Shown here: positions 7,215 to 16,520 of the stretch, piece after piece | Position numbering within the stretch: position 1 is the stretch's first letter | Layout: every line of letters starts with the position of its first letter | Source: Dehalogenimonas etheniformans | GTDB lineage: Bacteria > Chloroflexota > Dehalococcoidia > Dehalococcoidales > Dehalococcoidaceae | Length of the DNA: 64,000 nt | Direction of reading: 5' to 3' | NCBI RefSeq assembly: GCF_014672715.2 | Contig: NZ_CP058566.2 | Location: forward strand, 1,922,001 to 1,986,000 | Notes under the pieces: generated by a model | What the model was told of the DNA's origin: nothing | The model's database searches: none | What the model saw: the letters and a program-made list of their open reading frames with translations, nothing else | Translations under genes and position numbers: made by a program

Positions 7215-10200
7215 ATGAAACACTTAAATAAAATCTTCGGTATCGTGCTGACCGCAGCGATCGCCGCCAGCATGCTGGTGGTCTCCGCTCTGCCCGTCAG
7301 CGCTGCTGACAACGCCTGGACTGAATTCAAAGTCCCGGCTATGTCCAAACTCACTGCTTCCGGTTTCCTGACCAAGGGCATTGACGGTGCTCTTTATGCT
7401 TATACCAACACCGTCGCTGCTGGTGCCAAACTTTCCAAGTCCGTCGATGGCGGCCGCACCTGGACGTCTGTTACGACCCCTGGTGCTGCTGCCCTTACCG
7501 CCATCGCCACCTCCCCCAGCGAAGCTAACGTGGTCTACGTGGCCACTGCTGCCGCTGTTTGGAAGTCCGTTGACGGCGGCGCCACCTTTGCCGCCCAGCC
7601 CGTCGGCGCTATTGCTGGCACTACCTCCCTGGCTGTCGGCCTCCTCGGTGGCAGCTACAAAGTCTTCGCCGGCACTAACGCTGGTGTTTTCCTGTTCGAC
7701 GAAGGCGTCGCCCTGAACAACAACTTCGTATTGTTCGGTGGAACGGGCGGTAACGTCCTTGACGTCAAGCTGTCCCCGACCTTCAACACCGCTGCAGGCA
7801 TTTACGCCCTGTTCACCACTGCCACCGGTGTTGAGGTTCGTGTCAGCACCGGCGGCGCCTGGCAGACCACCTCTGCCCAGATCGCTGCCGCCGCAATCCC
7901 CACCGCTGGTGAGATCGGCTTCTCTTCCGACTTCAACCTGGCTAACACCCCGGTCCTCTTCGTCGGTTTTAACGGCGCCAATGGTGGCGTATTCCGCACC
8001 ATCGTCGCCGGCACCAGCATGGGCGGCACTGAGATTGGTACCCTCAGCGATGTCGTGACCATCGATGTCACCGGTTCCGGTGTCTTCGGTGGCGCGGTCA
8101 CTATCGTTGCTGGTACTGGTACCGGCGCTGTCTCCATCACCTCCAACGCCGGCGTCTCTGGCCTGACCGCCGCTGCGAAGAACGTGACCGGTGGCACTCC
8201 GGCGTTCGTTGCTCTTGCCAACGACTACGCCACCTCCGGTACCGTCTTCGTCCTGACGGCTGCTACCGCTGCTGATTTCGATGAGACCGGTTTCAGCATC
8301 TCCACCGACAAGGCTGCCAACTTCGTACAGGTCAGCCTTCTCGATTCCACCATCGCCAACATCGATGGTACTGCCTTCGCCGCTAATGGCGATATCTACC
8401 TGGTCTCCACCGGCGCCGCCGGCGCTCCCGTCCCGGGCGCTGGTGATGCCTTCACTCTGTCCTCAGTTCTCGGCGCGGGTGATGTAACTGTAACCGGCGC
8501 TGTCTCAATCGTGGCTGGCGCTGGTGCCACTGTCGTTGGTAATGTCATCACATTCACCGCTGCCAATGGCATCGCTACCGTAACCGCCACCGCTGCTGGA
8601 AACGTTACTTGGACCAATGGTACCGCCACTGACACCGTCGCCACTGAGACCGTTGACGCCAATGCCAGCATGACGGTTGGTGCTTCTGGTGTCGCTTTTG
8701 CCGTGGACATGAATCCCACCACTCCCCCTGGTGCCAAATCACTTTGGCGCAACATGGGCGGCAAATGGGATCGCCTTGCCACTGGCGCTGTTGCCTTCGA
8801 CAAGATCTCCGTTTCCCCCAACTATGCCACCGACAAGGGTGTTTACTATGTTGTTGGTAACACCATCTGGGCATCCTCTAATAACGGTGTATCTTTCGCC
8901 GCTACCACCGCCGCCCCCGCTGCTATCAGCAGCTACGTGATCCTGGACACCGCCACCTTCGTGGTCGCCAGCGGTGCCGACATCTACCGCACCACCAACA
9001 GCGGCTTCATCTGGAACGTAGTCAGCACTGCTGACGCTGCCATGCTTGTTCGCTCCAGCGATGCCACCACCCTGGCCGCCGTTACGGCTGCCGGTGATGT
9101 CTTCACTTCCGCTGACCTCGGCGCCACCTGGAAGGCTGCCCTTTCCACCGGCGTCGCCCTGGCCGGGGTTAGCGCCGTCACCTTCCAGAACGGCTCCAAC
9201 ACCGTCCTCTGGGGCACCACCGCCACTGGTGGTATCTCCAAGCTGGACCTCGCCGCCACCACCGTTGCCTGGACCGCCAGGACCGGTATCCCCGCCGCTC
9301 TGACCAATGGTGTCGGTATTGCCTCCGGCATCGCCGCCACCCCGGTTGTTTACGTCCTCGATGCTGCCGGCTCCCTGACCCGCTTGATCACCGATGCCTC
9401 TCAGGCTGAGAACATCGCTGCTGAAGCCACTGTCACCGCTGCCAGCAAACTGTCCATCGTTCCCGCCGCCGGCGGCAACACCCTGTGGGCTGTCACCGCC
9501 ACCAAGCTTTTCACCTTCAAAGACACCATCGCCATCATCGTCCCGAACGTTGCCGTGCCTTCTTTCACTACCAGCAGGGCTAACGTCACCTTTGATGCGG
9601 TACCCGGTGCTACCGACTACGCTGTCTTTGTAAGTGCTGGTTCCAGCGCTCAGAAAGACTACTTCACCGCCACCACCGTTGGTACCGTGGTTGTTGACAA
9701 GACAGCCCGCACAGCCACTGTCACCGGCCTAACCGATGACACCACCTACACCGTCAGTGTCTTCGCCAAGACCCCGTTCACTTCCATTGTTGGTTCGAAG
9801 ACCTTCGCGACCCAGCCGGTTACCCCTGGTTCCGGCATTCCTCAGGCTGTCTTCCCGGCTCCGGCCGCTACCGGTATTTCCATCAATCCCGGCTTCCAGT
9901 GGACTCCAGTCGATAACGCCACCAGCTACACCATCGAAGTTTCGACCTCCAACACTTTCGCCACCCTGGTCGGAACCAAGCAGACCACTACGGTCAACGC
10001 TTTCGCCTGGACCACTCCGGCTTTGGCTTACAACACCTCTTACTACTGGCGTGTTGTTGCCATCACTCCCACCGGTACGTCTGATCCTGTGGTCAGCGTC
10101 TTCACGACCATGACTGCTCCGCCCCCCACGGGTACGACTCAGCCTCCGGTGACCGTTACCAACACCACCGTTACCCTGACCACCCCGACTGAGGCCACCC

Positions 10201-10289
10201 CGGCCTACATCTGGGCCATCATCGGTATCGGCGCTCTCCTGGTCATCGTGGTCATCGTCCTCATCGTCCGCACCCGCCGCGTCGCCTAA
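7215..10289 (+). CDS. Large BNR-repeat surface protein, probable S-layer component
   Basis: The 1024-residue protein has a Sec signal peptide ending in VSA-AD near residue 31, many BNR/Asp-box-like repeats (SVDGGRTW, SVDGGATF, SSNNGVSF, TTNSGFIW, SADLGATW), a fibronectin-III-like domain at about 880-965 with SYYWRVVA, a Thr/Pro-rich linker, and one C-terminal membrane helix followed by RTRRVA. This architecture matches the BNR/Asp-box protein proposed as the S-layer protein of Dehalococcoides. Composition is dominated by Ala, Thr, Val and Gly, and codons are strongly biased to GCC, ACC and GTC, as expected for a very abundant protein. AAAGG precedes the ATG. Its own strong terminator follows. 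The role as S-layer is inferred. Confidence 0.85.
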   Translation: MKHLNKIFGIVLTAAIAASMLVVSALPVSAADNAWTEFKVPAMSKLTASGFLTKGIDGALYAYTNTVAAGAKLSKSVDGGRTWTSVTTPGAAALTAIATSPSEANVVYVATAAAVWKSVDGGATFAAQPVGAIAGTTSLAVGLLGGSYKVFAGTNAGVFLFDEGVALNNNFVLFGGTGGNVLDVKLSPTFNTAAGIYALFTTATGVEVRVSTGGAWQTTSAQIAAAAIPTAGEIGFSSDFNLANTPVLFVGFNGANGGVFRTIVAGTSMGGTEIGTLSDVVTIDVTGSGVFGGAVTIVAGTGTGAVSITSNAGVSGLTAAAKNVTGGTPAFVALANDYATSGTVFVLTAATAADFDETGFSISTDKAANFVQVSLLDSTIANIDGTAFAANGDIYLVSTGAAGAPVPGAGDAFTLSSVLGAGDVTVTGAVSIVAGAGATVVGNVITFTAANGIATVTATAAGNVTWTNGTATDTVATETVDANASMTVGASGVAFAVDMNPTTPPGAKSLWRNMGGKWDRLATGAVAFDKISVSPNYATDKGVYYVVGNTIWASSNNGVSFAATTAAPAAISSYVILDTATFVVASGADIYRTTNSGFIWNVVSTADAAMLVRSSDATTLAAVTAAGDVFTSADLGATWKAALSTGVALAGVSAVTFQNGSNTVLWGTTATGGISKLDLAATTVAWTARTGIPAALTNGVGIASGIAATPVVYVLDAAGSLTRLITDASQAENIAAEATVTAASKLSIVPAAGGNTLWAVTATKLFTFKDTIAIIVPNVAVPSFTTSRANVTFDAVPGATDYAVFVSAGSSAQKDYFTATTVGTVVVDKTARTATVTGLTDDTTYTVSVFAKTPFTSIVGSKTFATQPVTPGSGIPQAVFPAPAATGISINPGFQWTPVDNATSYTIEVSTSNTFATLVGTKQTTTVNAFAWTTPALAYNTSYYWRVVAITPTGTSDPVVSVFTTMTAPPPTGTTQPPVTVTNTTVTLTTPTEATPAYIWAIIGIGALLVIVVIVLIVRTRRVA

Positions 10290-10316
10290 CCTAAACGTTA
10301 GACAATCGGTTGGATA

Positions 10317-10355
10317 AAAAGGGGGGCTCCCACAAGGGAGCCCCCCTTTGTTTCT
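10317..10355 (+). terminator. Rho-independent terminator after the surface protein
   Basis: AAGGGGGGCTCCC and GGGAGCCCCCCTT form a 13-bp GC-rich stem with an ACAA loop, followed by TGTTTCTCCTT. It is among the strongest stems here, in keeping with a highly expressed gene. Confidence 0.92.
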
Positions 10356-10376
10356 CCTTCCCCCTTCCCCCTCATG

Positions 10377-10425
10377 TGTCTTTGCGAGGAGGGCGCAGCT
10401 CGACGCGGCAATCTGATTGGGATTG
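10377..10425. repeat. Dispersed repeat family B, partial copy
   Basis: GTCTTTGCGAGGAGGGCGCAGC is followed by CGGCAATCTGATTGGGA, the typical two halves of family B, between the terminator and the next gene. Confidence 0.65.
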
Positions 10426-10454
10426 TTCGATATGCCTGGTGATACAATAGTGCG

Positions 10455-10568
10455 ATGCAGGATAGACTTTCGGAGCACTATTCGGATTACGATTGCCACG
10501 GACCGCGATTGCGTCGTGAGTTCTCTCAAAGACAGTTTAGGGGATCGCTAATCGCTGAAAGCTCGTAA
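10455..10568 (+). CDS. Possible 37-residue leaderless upstream ORF
   Basis: A TACAAT -10 element (10443-10448), preceded by TG at 10440-10441, lies 6 bases before this ATG, the same geometry as several leaderless genes in this window. The frame runs 37 codons and stops 2 bases before the deacetylase start. The peptide (MQDRLSEHYSDYDC...) resembles nothing I know. It may be a translated leader that couples to the deacetylase gene, or only the accident of a promoter in this place. Confidence 0.3.
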   Translation: MQDRLSEHYSDYDCHGPRLRREFSQRQFRGSLIAESS

Positions 10569-10570
10569 TT

Positions 10571-11614
10571 ATGAGTATCATCGGCTACGTGTTCCACCCT
10601 TCCTACCTCCTCCATGACACCGGCTACGGCCATCCCGAGTCCGCCGCGCGCCTGGAATCGGTGATGGATTACCTGAAATCGTCCGGTCTTCTCGACAGAT
10701 TAGTCAAAGTCGAAGCCCATCGCGCAACCGGCGATGAAATTTCCCTTGTGCATATTCCGATATATAAAGAAAAAATCAACTTGATCTGCTCTTCCGGCGG
10801 AGGTAGCCTCGACGCCGACACAATTCTTTCGACTGAATCCTGTAATGCCGCGGAATATGCCGCCGGAGGCGCTGTGACGGCTGTAGAGGCGGTCATGGGT
10901 GGGAATGTAGGGAAATGCTTTGGCCTGGTCCGCCCGCCCGGCCATCACGCCTTCGCCGATAGGGGATCAGGATTTTGCATCTATAATAACATCGCCATCG
11001 CGGCACGGTTCGCCCGGCAAAAGTATGGTCTTACGCGGATCGCCATCCTCGATTTCGACGTCCACCACGGCAACGGCACCCAGTCCACCTTCAATAACGA
11101 CCCGGCCACGATGTACGTGTCGGTTCACCAGTCGCCCCACTACCCCGGAAGCGGCAGCATCGATGATATCGGGATCGGCGGCGCGAGTGGCACCAAGGTC
11201 AACATTCCGCTTCCCGCCGGCAGCGGCAACGCGGAGTATACTTCGATCTACAATGATATCGTGATGCCGGCTGTCAGGCGTTTCAAACCTGAGTTGATCC
11301 TGGTCTCCGCTGGCTACGATGCTCACCGCGACGACCCGTTAGCGGGGATGAAACTGACCGAATCAGGCTATGCGGCGATTGCGTCGAGGATTTGTATTCT
11401 GGCGGATGAACTGTGCTCTGGTAAAGCCGTTTTCTGCCTCGAGGGCGGCTACAACCTTGATGCCCTCGCCAGATCGGTCGCGGTGACTTTCAGGGTTTTA
11501 CTAGGAGAACCTGCCGAACTGGAAATGGCGATGGAACCTTTGGAATACAACTTCGGTGCACCGGACATTTCGGGGATCATTGCCAAACTCAAGAGGATTC
11601 ATCACATTGAATAG
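10571..11614 (+). CDS. Histone deacetylase family hydrolase (AcuC/HDAC-like)
   Basis: The 347-residue protein belongs to the arginase/deacetylase fold family of zinc amidohydrolases that remove acyl groups from lysine or polyamines. Visible motifs are the HPESAARL start region, RPPGHHA with the catalytic His pair, the zinc-binding DFDVHHGNGTQ, and SAGYDAHRDDPLAG with the third metal ligand, followed by EGGYNLDALARS. All catalytic residues appear present. Bacterial members act as acetoin-utilisation proteins or acetylpolyamine hydrolases; the substrate here cannot be told. No good ribosome binding site is seen, which fits coupling to the short upstream frame. It is convergent with the transporter gene. 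Confidence 0.92.
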   Translation: MSIIGYVFHPSYLLHDTGYGHPESAARLESVMDYLKSSGLLDRLVKVEAHRATGDEISLVHIPIYKEKINLICSSGGGSLDADTILSTESCNAAEYAAGGAVTAVEAVMGGNVGKCFGLVRPPGHHAFADRGSGFCIYNNIAIAARFARQKYGLTRIAILDFDVHHGNGTQSTFNNDPATMYVSVHQSPHYPGSGSIDDIGIGGASGTKVNIPLPAGSGNAEYTSIYNDIVMPAVRRFKPELILVSAGYDAHRDDPLAGMKLTESGYAAIASRICILADELCSGKAVFCLEGGYNLDALARSVAVTFRVLLGEPAELEMAMEPLEYNFGAPDISGIIAKLKRIHHIE

Positions 11615-11624
11615 GGTATTGATC

Positions 11625-11656
11625 CCTTCTCCCCGCTGGGGAGAGGAGGTAACCTA
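11625..11656. repeat. Dispersed repeat family C (CTCCCC...GGGGAGAGG)
   Basis: CCCTTCTCCCCGCTGGGGAG forms an inverted repeat and runs into AGGTAACCTAAG. Related copies lie at about 37253-37280, 38947-38985, 41866-41908 and 57593-57630. This copy touches the stop codon of the convergent transporter gene. Confidence 0.6.
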
Positions 11657-12565
11657 AGTGGTCTCGGTCCGCCTTGCCTCACAGGACATCTCGCAGGACT
11701 TGCAGGAATCGTCGCACGGTTCGACGTGGAGGGTTATTTCCAGGCGTGGCAAGCGGCGTTTTAAGTCCGCCTCCAGGTGGTCGCACATCTTGTGAGCTTC
11801 CTCGACCGAAAGCGCCCCCGGCATCACTAAGTGCAGGTCGACGAAGCGTTCGGCGCCGGACTTGCGGGTACGGATCTCATGGAAATCTACAAGCTGTCCC
11901 TTGTGCTCCGCCAGCGTATCGACAATAATTTTCTCTTCCTCCGGTGGCAGCCCGGTGTCGATGATGCCTCCGAATGACTTTTTAAGAATATCCCAGGCAG
12001 CCTTGACGATGATGAGCGCGACCCCTATGGCAACGATGGGATCGAGGATTTTGAGGCCGGTGAACTGGACAAGGGCTAGTCCTACCAGGACGCCGAGCGA
12101 GGTGATGACATCGGTGCGGAGGTGCTGGCCGTCCGCCTCGAGAGCTATCGAATCATGGACCTTGGCCTGCTTGAACAGGTTGCGGCTGACCAAAATATTC
12201 ACTATCACCGATACCGCCATGACGGCGATACCCCAGCCGAGGAGTTCGACCTCGACGCCATGCATTATCTTCTTGATCGCTTCGTAGATGATCCAGATGG
12301 CGGCCACGAAAATAAGGACCGCCTCGACGCTGCCGGAGACGTTCTCCCATTTGCCGTGGCCGAACTGGTGCTCCCGGTCGGCGGGCTTGCCCGCGGCGCG
12401 GAGGCCGAAAAAGGCGATGATGGCCGCCAGGAGGTCGATCGAGGAATGGATCGCCTCGGCCAGTATCGAAACCGATCCGGTAACAAACCCGACGATCAGC
12501 TTCAGGAAGATCAGAAGCGAGTTGGAGCCGACCGAAATAGCGGCGACGCGGCTTGCACCGCTCAT
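11654..12565 (-). CDS. Cation diffusion facilitator (CDF) transporter with Cys-rich tail
   Basis: The 303-residue membrane protein is a CDF-family exporter, which exchanges Zn2+, Fe2+ or similar divalent ions for protons. It has five to six hydrophobic helices in the first 200 residues, the transport-site motif HSSIDLLAA at about residue 41 and a second site near EADGQHLRTDV at about 144. The C-terminal cytoplasmic ferredoxin-like domain ends in HVEPCDDSCKSCEMSC, which adds four closely spaced cysteines not usual in the family. The gene starts 4 bases after the secF stop, so it is the tail of the cca-secD-secF operon. Confidence 0.93.
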   Translation of the reverse strand: MSGASRVAAISVGSNSLLIFLKLIVGFVTGSVSILAEAIHSSIDLLAAIIAFFGLRAAGKPADREHQFGHGKWENVSGSVEAVLIFVAAIWIIYEAIKKIMHGVEVELLGWGIAVMAVSVIVNILVSRNLFKQAKVHDSIALEADGQHLRTDVITSLGVLVGLALVQFTGLKILDPIVAIGVALIIVKAAWDILKKSFGGIIDTGLPPEEEKIIVDTLAEHKGQLVDFHEIRTRKSGAERFVDLHLVMPGALSVEEAHKMCDHLEADLKRRLPRLEITLHVEPCDDSCKSCEMSCEARRTETT

Positions 12566-12569
12566 CTAG

Positions 12570-13481
12570 CTAGGTTCCTGCCCGGGAAACCCTGGGCGCA
12601 AGGCGTCTTTTGTCGAAATTATCCCAGATGACGAGGATCGCAGGAGCAATGAAGAGAGAGTCGTAAGTCCCGACCAGGATGCCGATGAACATGACGATGG
12701 CCAGGTTCTCGACGGTGGCGCCGACGAACAGCATGAGGGCTAGAACGGCGATGATGGTTGTAAAGGAGGTGTTCATCGACCTGACCACTGTCTCGACGAC
12801 GCTACGGTTGACTGTCGCTTCAAAAGTGGGAGCCACGCCACGCAGCACGTTCTCCCGGATGCGGTCGTAGATCACCACGGTGTTGTTGACGCTGTAGCCG
12901 AGGACGGCCAGGATGCCGATGACGAAAACAAGGTCTATTTCCCAGCCGAAAATACTGGCCAGGATGGCGAAAATACCCAGGACGACCACGACATCGTGGA
13001 GCAGGGCAATGACGGCGCCGGTGCCGTAATGCAAGGGTTTGGGCATCCGCCTGAAGGCATAGGTGAGGTACAGCAGGATGCCGACCGCGGCCAGGGCAAT
13101 AGCTCCTGCGGCGATTTTTCGGGTGTCCCCGGCGATGGTGGGATCGATGGACTCGAAACCCTGCTCGGAGAGTGTGCCAAAGGCGGTCTCCAAGCCAGCC
13201 TCCAGGTCGTTCTTCTGGGCATCGGTGATAACGCTGATGTGGATGATGAAGTCGCCGCTGCCCGTCTCCTGGATGACGGCTTCCGGGTGGCCGAGGTCAC
13301 GCATTTTGGCGTTCAGATCGGCAAGTGCTGGGGCGGAATCGAATTGGACGGTGAGCGATGAACCGGCGGAGAAATCGATGCCCGATTTAAGCCCGAAAAT
13401 CGCCAGGCTGAGTATCGAGCCGATAACCAGCAGTCCCGAGATAATCAGAAAAATATTACGTTTGCCGATGAAGTTAGGCAT
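12570..13481 (-). CDS. secF: Protein-export membrane protein SecF
   Basis: The 303-residue protein has one N-terminal helix, a periplasmic-type domain (about 35-125) and five further helices, as in SecF. It shows the GIDFSAGSSLTVQF motif after helix 1 and the conserved FVIGILAVLGYSVNNTVVIYDRIREN segment in helices 4-5. SecD and SecF together use the proton or sodium gradient to help SecYEG release exported proteins. It overlaps the end of secD by 8 bases, consistent with translational coupling. Confidence 0.96.
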   Translation of the reverse strand: MPNFIGKRNIFLIISGLLVIGSILSLAIFGLKSGIDFSAGSSLTVQFDSAPALADLNAKMRDLGHPEAVIQETGSGDFIIHISVITDAQKNDLEAGLETAFGTLSEQGFESIDPTIAGDTRKIAAGAIALAAVGILLYLTYAFRRMPKPLHYGTGAVIALLHDVVVVLGIFAILASIFGWEIDLVFVIGILAVLGYSVNNTVVIYDRIRENVLRGVAPTFEATVNRSVVETVVRSMNTSFTTIIAVLALMLFVGATVENLAIVMFIGILVGTYDSLFIAPAILVIWDNFDKRRLAPRVSRAGT

Positions 13482-14823
13482 TGCGGTCTCCCGATTCAGT
13501 GGTGAACAGGTTCAAGTTCTTGGTCACGTTGGTGCCGATGATCATCCGCAGGAAGGTGCGGGTAACCATGATGGCGGTGAACATGCTGGCGATAACGCCG
13601 ATGCCCAGCGTCAGGGCGAACCCCTGGACCTTTTCGCCGCCGGTGACGGTGGCGCCGACCCAGACCAGGATGCCGCAGACGATAAGGGTGGTGATGTTGG
13701 AATCCCAGATGGCGCTCCATGCTCTGGAGAAGCCGGCTTCGATGGCCGCGCCCAGGGTGCGTTTGGCTCGGAGTTCATCCTTCATGCGTTCGAAGATGAG
13801 GACATTAGCGTCGACCGCCATACCGATGGAGAGGATGAAACCGCCGATGCCGGGCAAGGACAGGGTGACCGGCACCAGTTTGTATATGGCCAGGATGAGC
13901 ACCACATAAAACAGCAATGCCAGGCTGGCCAGGAAACCCGGCAGCCGGTAGAAGAAGATCATGAAGGCCATGACCAGCAGGACGCCGACAATGCCGGCCA
14001 GGTACGACAGGTGAACGAAATCGGATCCGAGGACCGGTGAGACGGTATTTTGATAAATGATGGTCAGCGGCACCGGCAAGCGGCCCGCGTTAAGTTGTTT
14101 CGACAGGAGTTGGGCTTCGCTGATGGAAAGTCCCTCGATGACGCCCTTGTCGGTGATGACCGCGTTGACGGTGGGAGCCACAGGCATGCCGTCATCACCC
14201 AGCAACGTGGTGTCGCCCTCGAAAATACCAAGGCGCTTCCCCAGCATCCTCGTGGTTACGGCTTCGCTGATCTTGGCGCCTTCGTCGGTCCATTCGAAGT
14301 TCAATAGCACTGCGCCGGTCTGGCTGTTGGTGGTCAGGAAAGTGTTGTTCTTGAAATAGCTGGAATCCAGCACCTTGCCGTCGGCTGTTCCGGTGTCGGT
14401 GGCCGGTTTCCATTTACCCAGTGCGTTCTCCCAGGTGAAGGCCTCATCGCCGGTGACCAATTCACCGAAAACAAGGAGAGCCGTAGAGCCGATACGCTGT
14501 TTCTGTGCGTCCGAAAGGGCGGTGCCCGGCAGGTCGACGACGATGCGGTCGGCGCCCTGTTGGGCGATGTTCGGTTCGCTGACGCCGAGCGGATTCACCC
14601 GGTTGGATATGACCGAGACTACGCCGCTCAACACGTTGTTCTTTTCGGAATCGGCCACATCGGATAGATCAGCTTGATATACCAGGTGCAGACCGCCCTG
14701 AAGATCGAGGCCGAGCTGGATCGGCTTGCCGAACAGGACACCCTTTCCGGTCGGCAGGACGACCAGAGCCGAAAGCACGAATAGGATAAGGATGACGATA
14801 AAACCGGGAAGGTGTTTTTTCAT
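13474..14823 (-). CDS. secD: Protein translocase subunit SecD
   Basis: The 449-residue protein has the LGLDLQGGLHLVYQ motif after helix 1, the P1 head domain with DRIVVDLPG, and a C-terminal bundle with GGFILSIGMAVDANVLIFERMKDE, all diagnostic of SecD. The start at 14823 gives the usual short hydrophobic N-terminus (MKKHLPGFIVIL); an upstream in-frame start at 14907 would add 28 unlikely residues. It lies between the CCA-enzyme gene and secF. secG lies separately at 21.8 kb. Confidence 0.96.
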   Translation of the reverse strand: MKKHLPGFIVILILFVLSALVVLPTGKGVLFGKPIQLGLDLQGGLHLVYQADLSDVADSEKNNVLSGVVSVISNRVNPLGVSEPNIAQQGADRIVVDLPGTALSDAQKQRIGSTALLVFGELVTGDEAFTWENALGKWKPATDTGTADGKVLDSSYFKNNTFLTTNSQTGAVLLNFEWTDEGAKISEAVTTRMLGKRLGIFEGDTTLLGDDGMPVAPTVNAVITDKGVIEGLSISEAQLLSKQLNAGRLPVPLTIIYQNTVSPVLGSDFVHLSYLAGIVGVLLVMAFMIFFYRLPGFLASLALLFYVVLILAIYKLVPVTLSLPGIGGFILSIGMAVDANVLIFERMKDELRAKRTLGAAIEAGFSRAWSAIWDSNITTLIVCGILVWVGATVTGGEKVQGFALTLGIGVIASMFTAIMVTRTFLRMIIGTNVTKNLNLFTTESGDRNA

Positions 14824-14909
14824 TCTTTCATTTCCATGCGGGTCGTTTTGATAGTGAATTATGTTTAATATATGTTTTTTATCAAATAGTCCGTGTTTGT
14901 AAATCAAGT

Positions 14910-16406
14910 TCAGCTTTTTGCGGCTTCAATCAGGCGTTTGGCTAACTCAAGTCCCTCTTCGCGCGTGCTGATCTCGCCTGTCGCCTGCGCTTCAACAATT
15001 TCATCCAGTATTTTGCCCAGTTCAGGTCCGGGCTTCAGGCCGAATCTCGATTGCAGTTCATTGCCGTCGATCAGCCGTTGCGGTTCTTTAGACTTCTGCC
15101 GCTCGCGCTCGGACAAGACATAGGCCACTATTTTAACATGTTCGGCGAAGTTATCAAGCTGAAGGGTTGGTCCCCGCGCCGCCAGATGGTCTGCCAGGCT
15201 TAAATAGAGCGTGGCGACTGCGGCATCACCCGCATCCCGGTGGAACCGGTAGACCGCCTTCGGTGTCGGCTGGATCGAGTCCGGGCCCATCTGGGTGGGT
15301 CGCATGTGCAGCTCGACCATGGCGGCGACGAATTTGATCTCCCTCTGTGAAAAACGCAGCCGCGACAGCATCGAGACCGCCGTTTCGGCGCCGCGGGCGG
15401 GATGCCCGTAGAACCGCACCCGGCCGTTGGGCGCCTGAGTCTTAGTCTCAGGCTTGGCGATGTCATGGATCAAAGCGGCCAGGCGGGTCAAGGCTATCCG
15501 GCTGGCCCCGGAATTCACTCCGGATTCAAAATAGCTTTGAACCGCTCTCGTCCAGGGCACAAGTTCCTGGGCTCCGGTGGGGGCGTAAGGCCAATAGCCG
15601 CGGCGCAGGACCCAATCGAGGGCTTCCACCGTCTTCATCTGGTGCCCCAGGACGTCCCAGGAGTGCTCGATGGGCTGGTCGACTCCCCGGGATGGCTCAA
15701 GTTCAGGGAAAATACGCGTGAGGAGGCCGAGCCGATCGAGGTACTCGATCGCCGGTCCTGCTGACGGCAGCGAAAACAGCTTGACCAGGTCCTCCCGGGT
15801 CCGTTCTCCGGCCACATTTTCGCAAAGTGCGGCGTTTTCGGCTATTAGACGCTCGGTCGCCGATTCAATAGTGAAGCCGAGTTCGGCGGCCAGCCGCACA
15901 CCGCGCAGTAGCCGGGCAGGATCGCTTTTGAAAACGTCCGGAGAGACGGCGCGCAGAATTTTTTGTCCAATGTCAACAAGGCCGTTTGAAGGATCGACGA
16001 TCTCCATCTGGTTGTTATTGAGCGCCGGCAAAGTAATCGAGGCCCCCATCGCGTCAACGGTGAAATCCCGGCGCATCAGGTCATCGCCCAGGTTGCCGTC
16101 GACTTCAGAGACGTCTATTTGATCGAATGCCTGCCCGGTAAGTGTTATACGGTACATCCCGGCTTCTGAATGGAGGATGAACATCGAGGCGCCAAGTTTC
16201 GCCGCCAGGGCTTCGGCGAACAGCCGGCCATTGCCTTCTATTGCCAAGTCCAAGTCCCGGACAGGCCGGCCGAGCAGGCTGTCCCGGATGAATCCCCCAA
16301 CGATGGCCGCTTCAACATTCTGAACAGCGGCAACTCCGGCAACGGCCTTGATGATCTCAAGCTGGCTGGGATTCGAAACCGAAATAAAATTTGATGAAGG
16401 CGTCAT
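14910..16406 (-). CDS. CCA tRNA nucleotidyltransferase / poly(A) polymerase family with HD domain
   Basis: The roughly 498-residue protein has the nucleotidyltransferase head with GGFIRDSLLGRPVRDLDLAIEG at about residue 37 (the DxD metal pair), the RRDFTVDAMG motif, and the RNA-binding head domain with SDPARLLRGVRLAAELGF. A C-terminal HD domain (LAALIHDIAKPETK) is present, as in many bacterial CCA-adding enzymes. It builds or repairs the CCA end of tRNA; distinction from poly(A) polymerase is not possible by eye. The ATG at 16406 lies 10 bases after a minus-strand TATAGT at 16422-16417, so the mRNA may be nearly leaderless. Confidence 0.9.
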   Translation of the reverse strand: MTPSSNFISVSNPSQLEIIKAVAGVAAVQNVEAAIVGGFIRDSLLGRPVRDLDLAIEGNGRLFAEALAAKLGASMFILHSEAGMYRITLTGQAFDQIDVSEVDGNLGDDLMRRDFTVDAMGASITLPALNNNQMEIVDPSNGLVDIGQKILRAVSPDVFKSDPARLLRGVRLAAELGFTIESATERLIAENAALCENVAGERTREDLVKLFSLPSAGPAIEYLDRLGLLTRIFPELEPSRGVDQPIEHSWDVLGHQMKTVEALDWVLRRGYWPYAPTGAQELVPWTRAVQSYFESGVNSGASRIALTRLAALIHDIAKPETKTQAPNGRVRFYGHPARGAETAVSMLSRLRFSQREIKFVAAMVELHMRPTQMGPDSIQPTPKAVYRFHRDAGDAAVATLYLSLADHLAARGPTLQLDNFAEHVKIVAYVLSERERQKSKEPQRLIDGNELQSRFGLKPGPELGKILDEIVEAQATGEISTREEGLELAKRLIEAAKS

Positions 16407-16520
16407 TAAGTACACTACTATACAAGCAGGTGATGACTACGACAAGGATAATGCCTGAAATCGCTGCGTCCTAATTTGAGTGGCGATGCCCATCCGTTGA
16501 ATTGGGAATAATCCGAATGT

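Noticed and set aside
9729-10529. Minus-strand frame of 266 codons opposite the end of the surface protein
   Set aside because: It runs through the terminator hairpin and is a low-complexity Gly/Arg/Asp shadow of the biased codons of the surface protein.
13063-14040. Plus-strand frame of 325 codons opposite secF and secD
   Set aside because: Shadow of two certain genes; Asp/Gly/Gln-rich with no motif.
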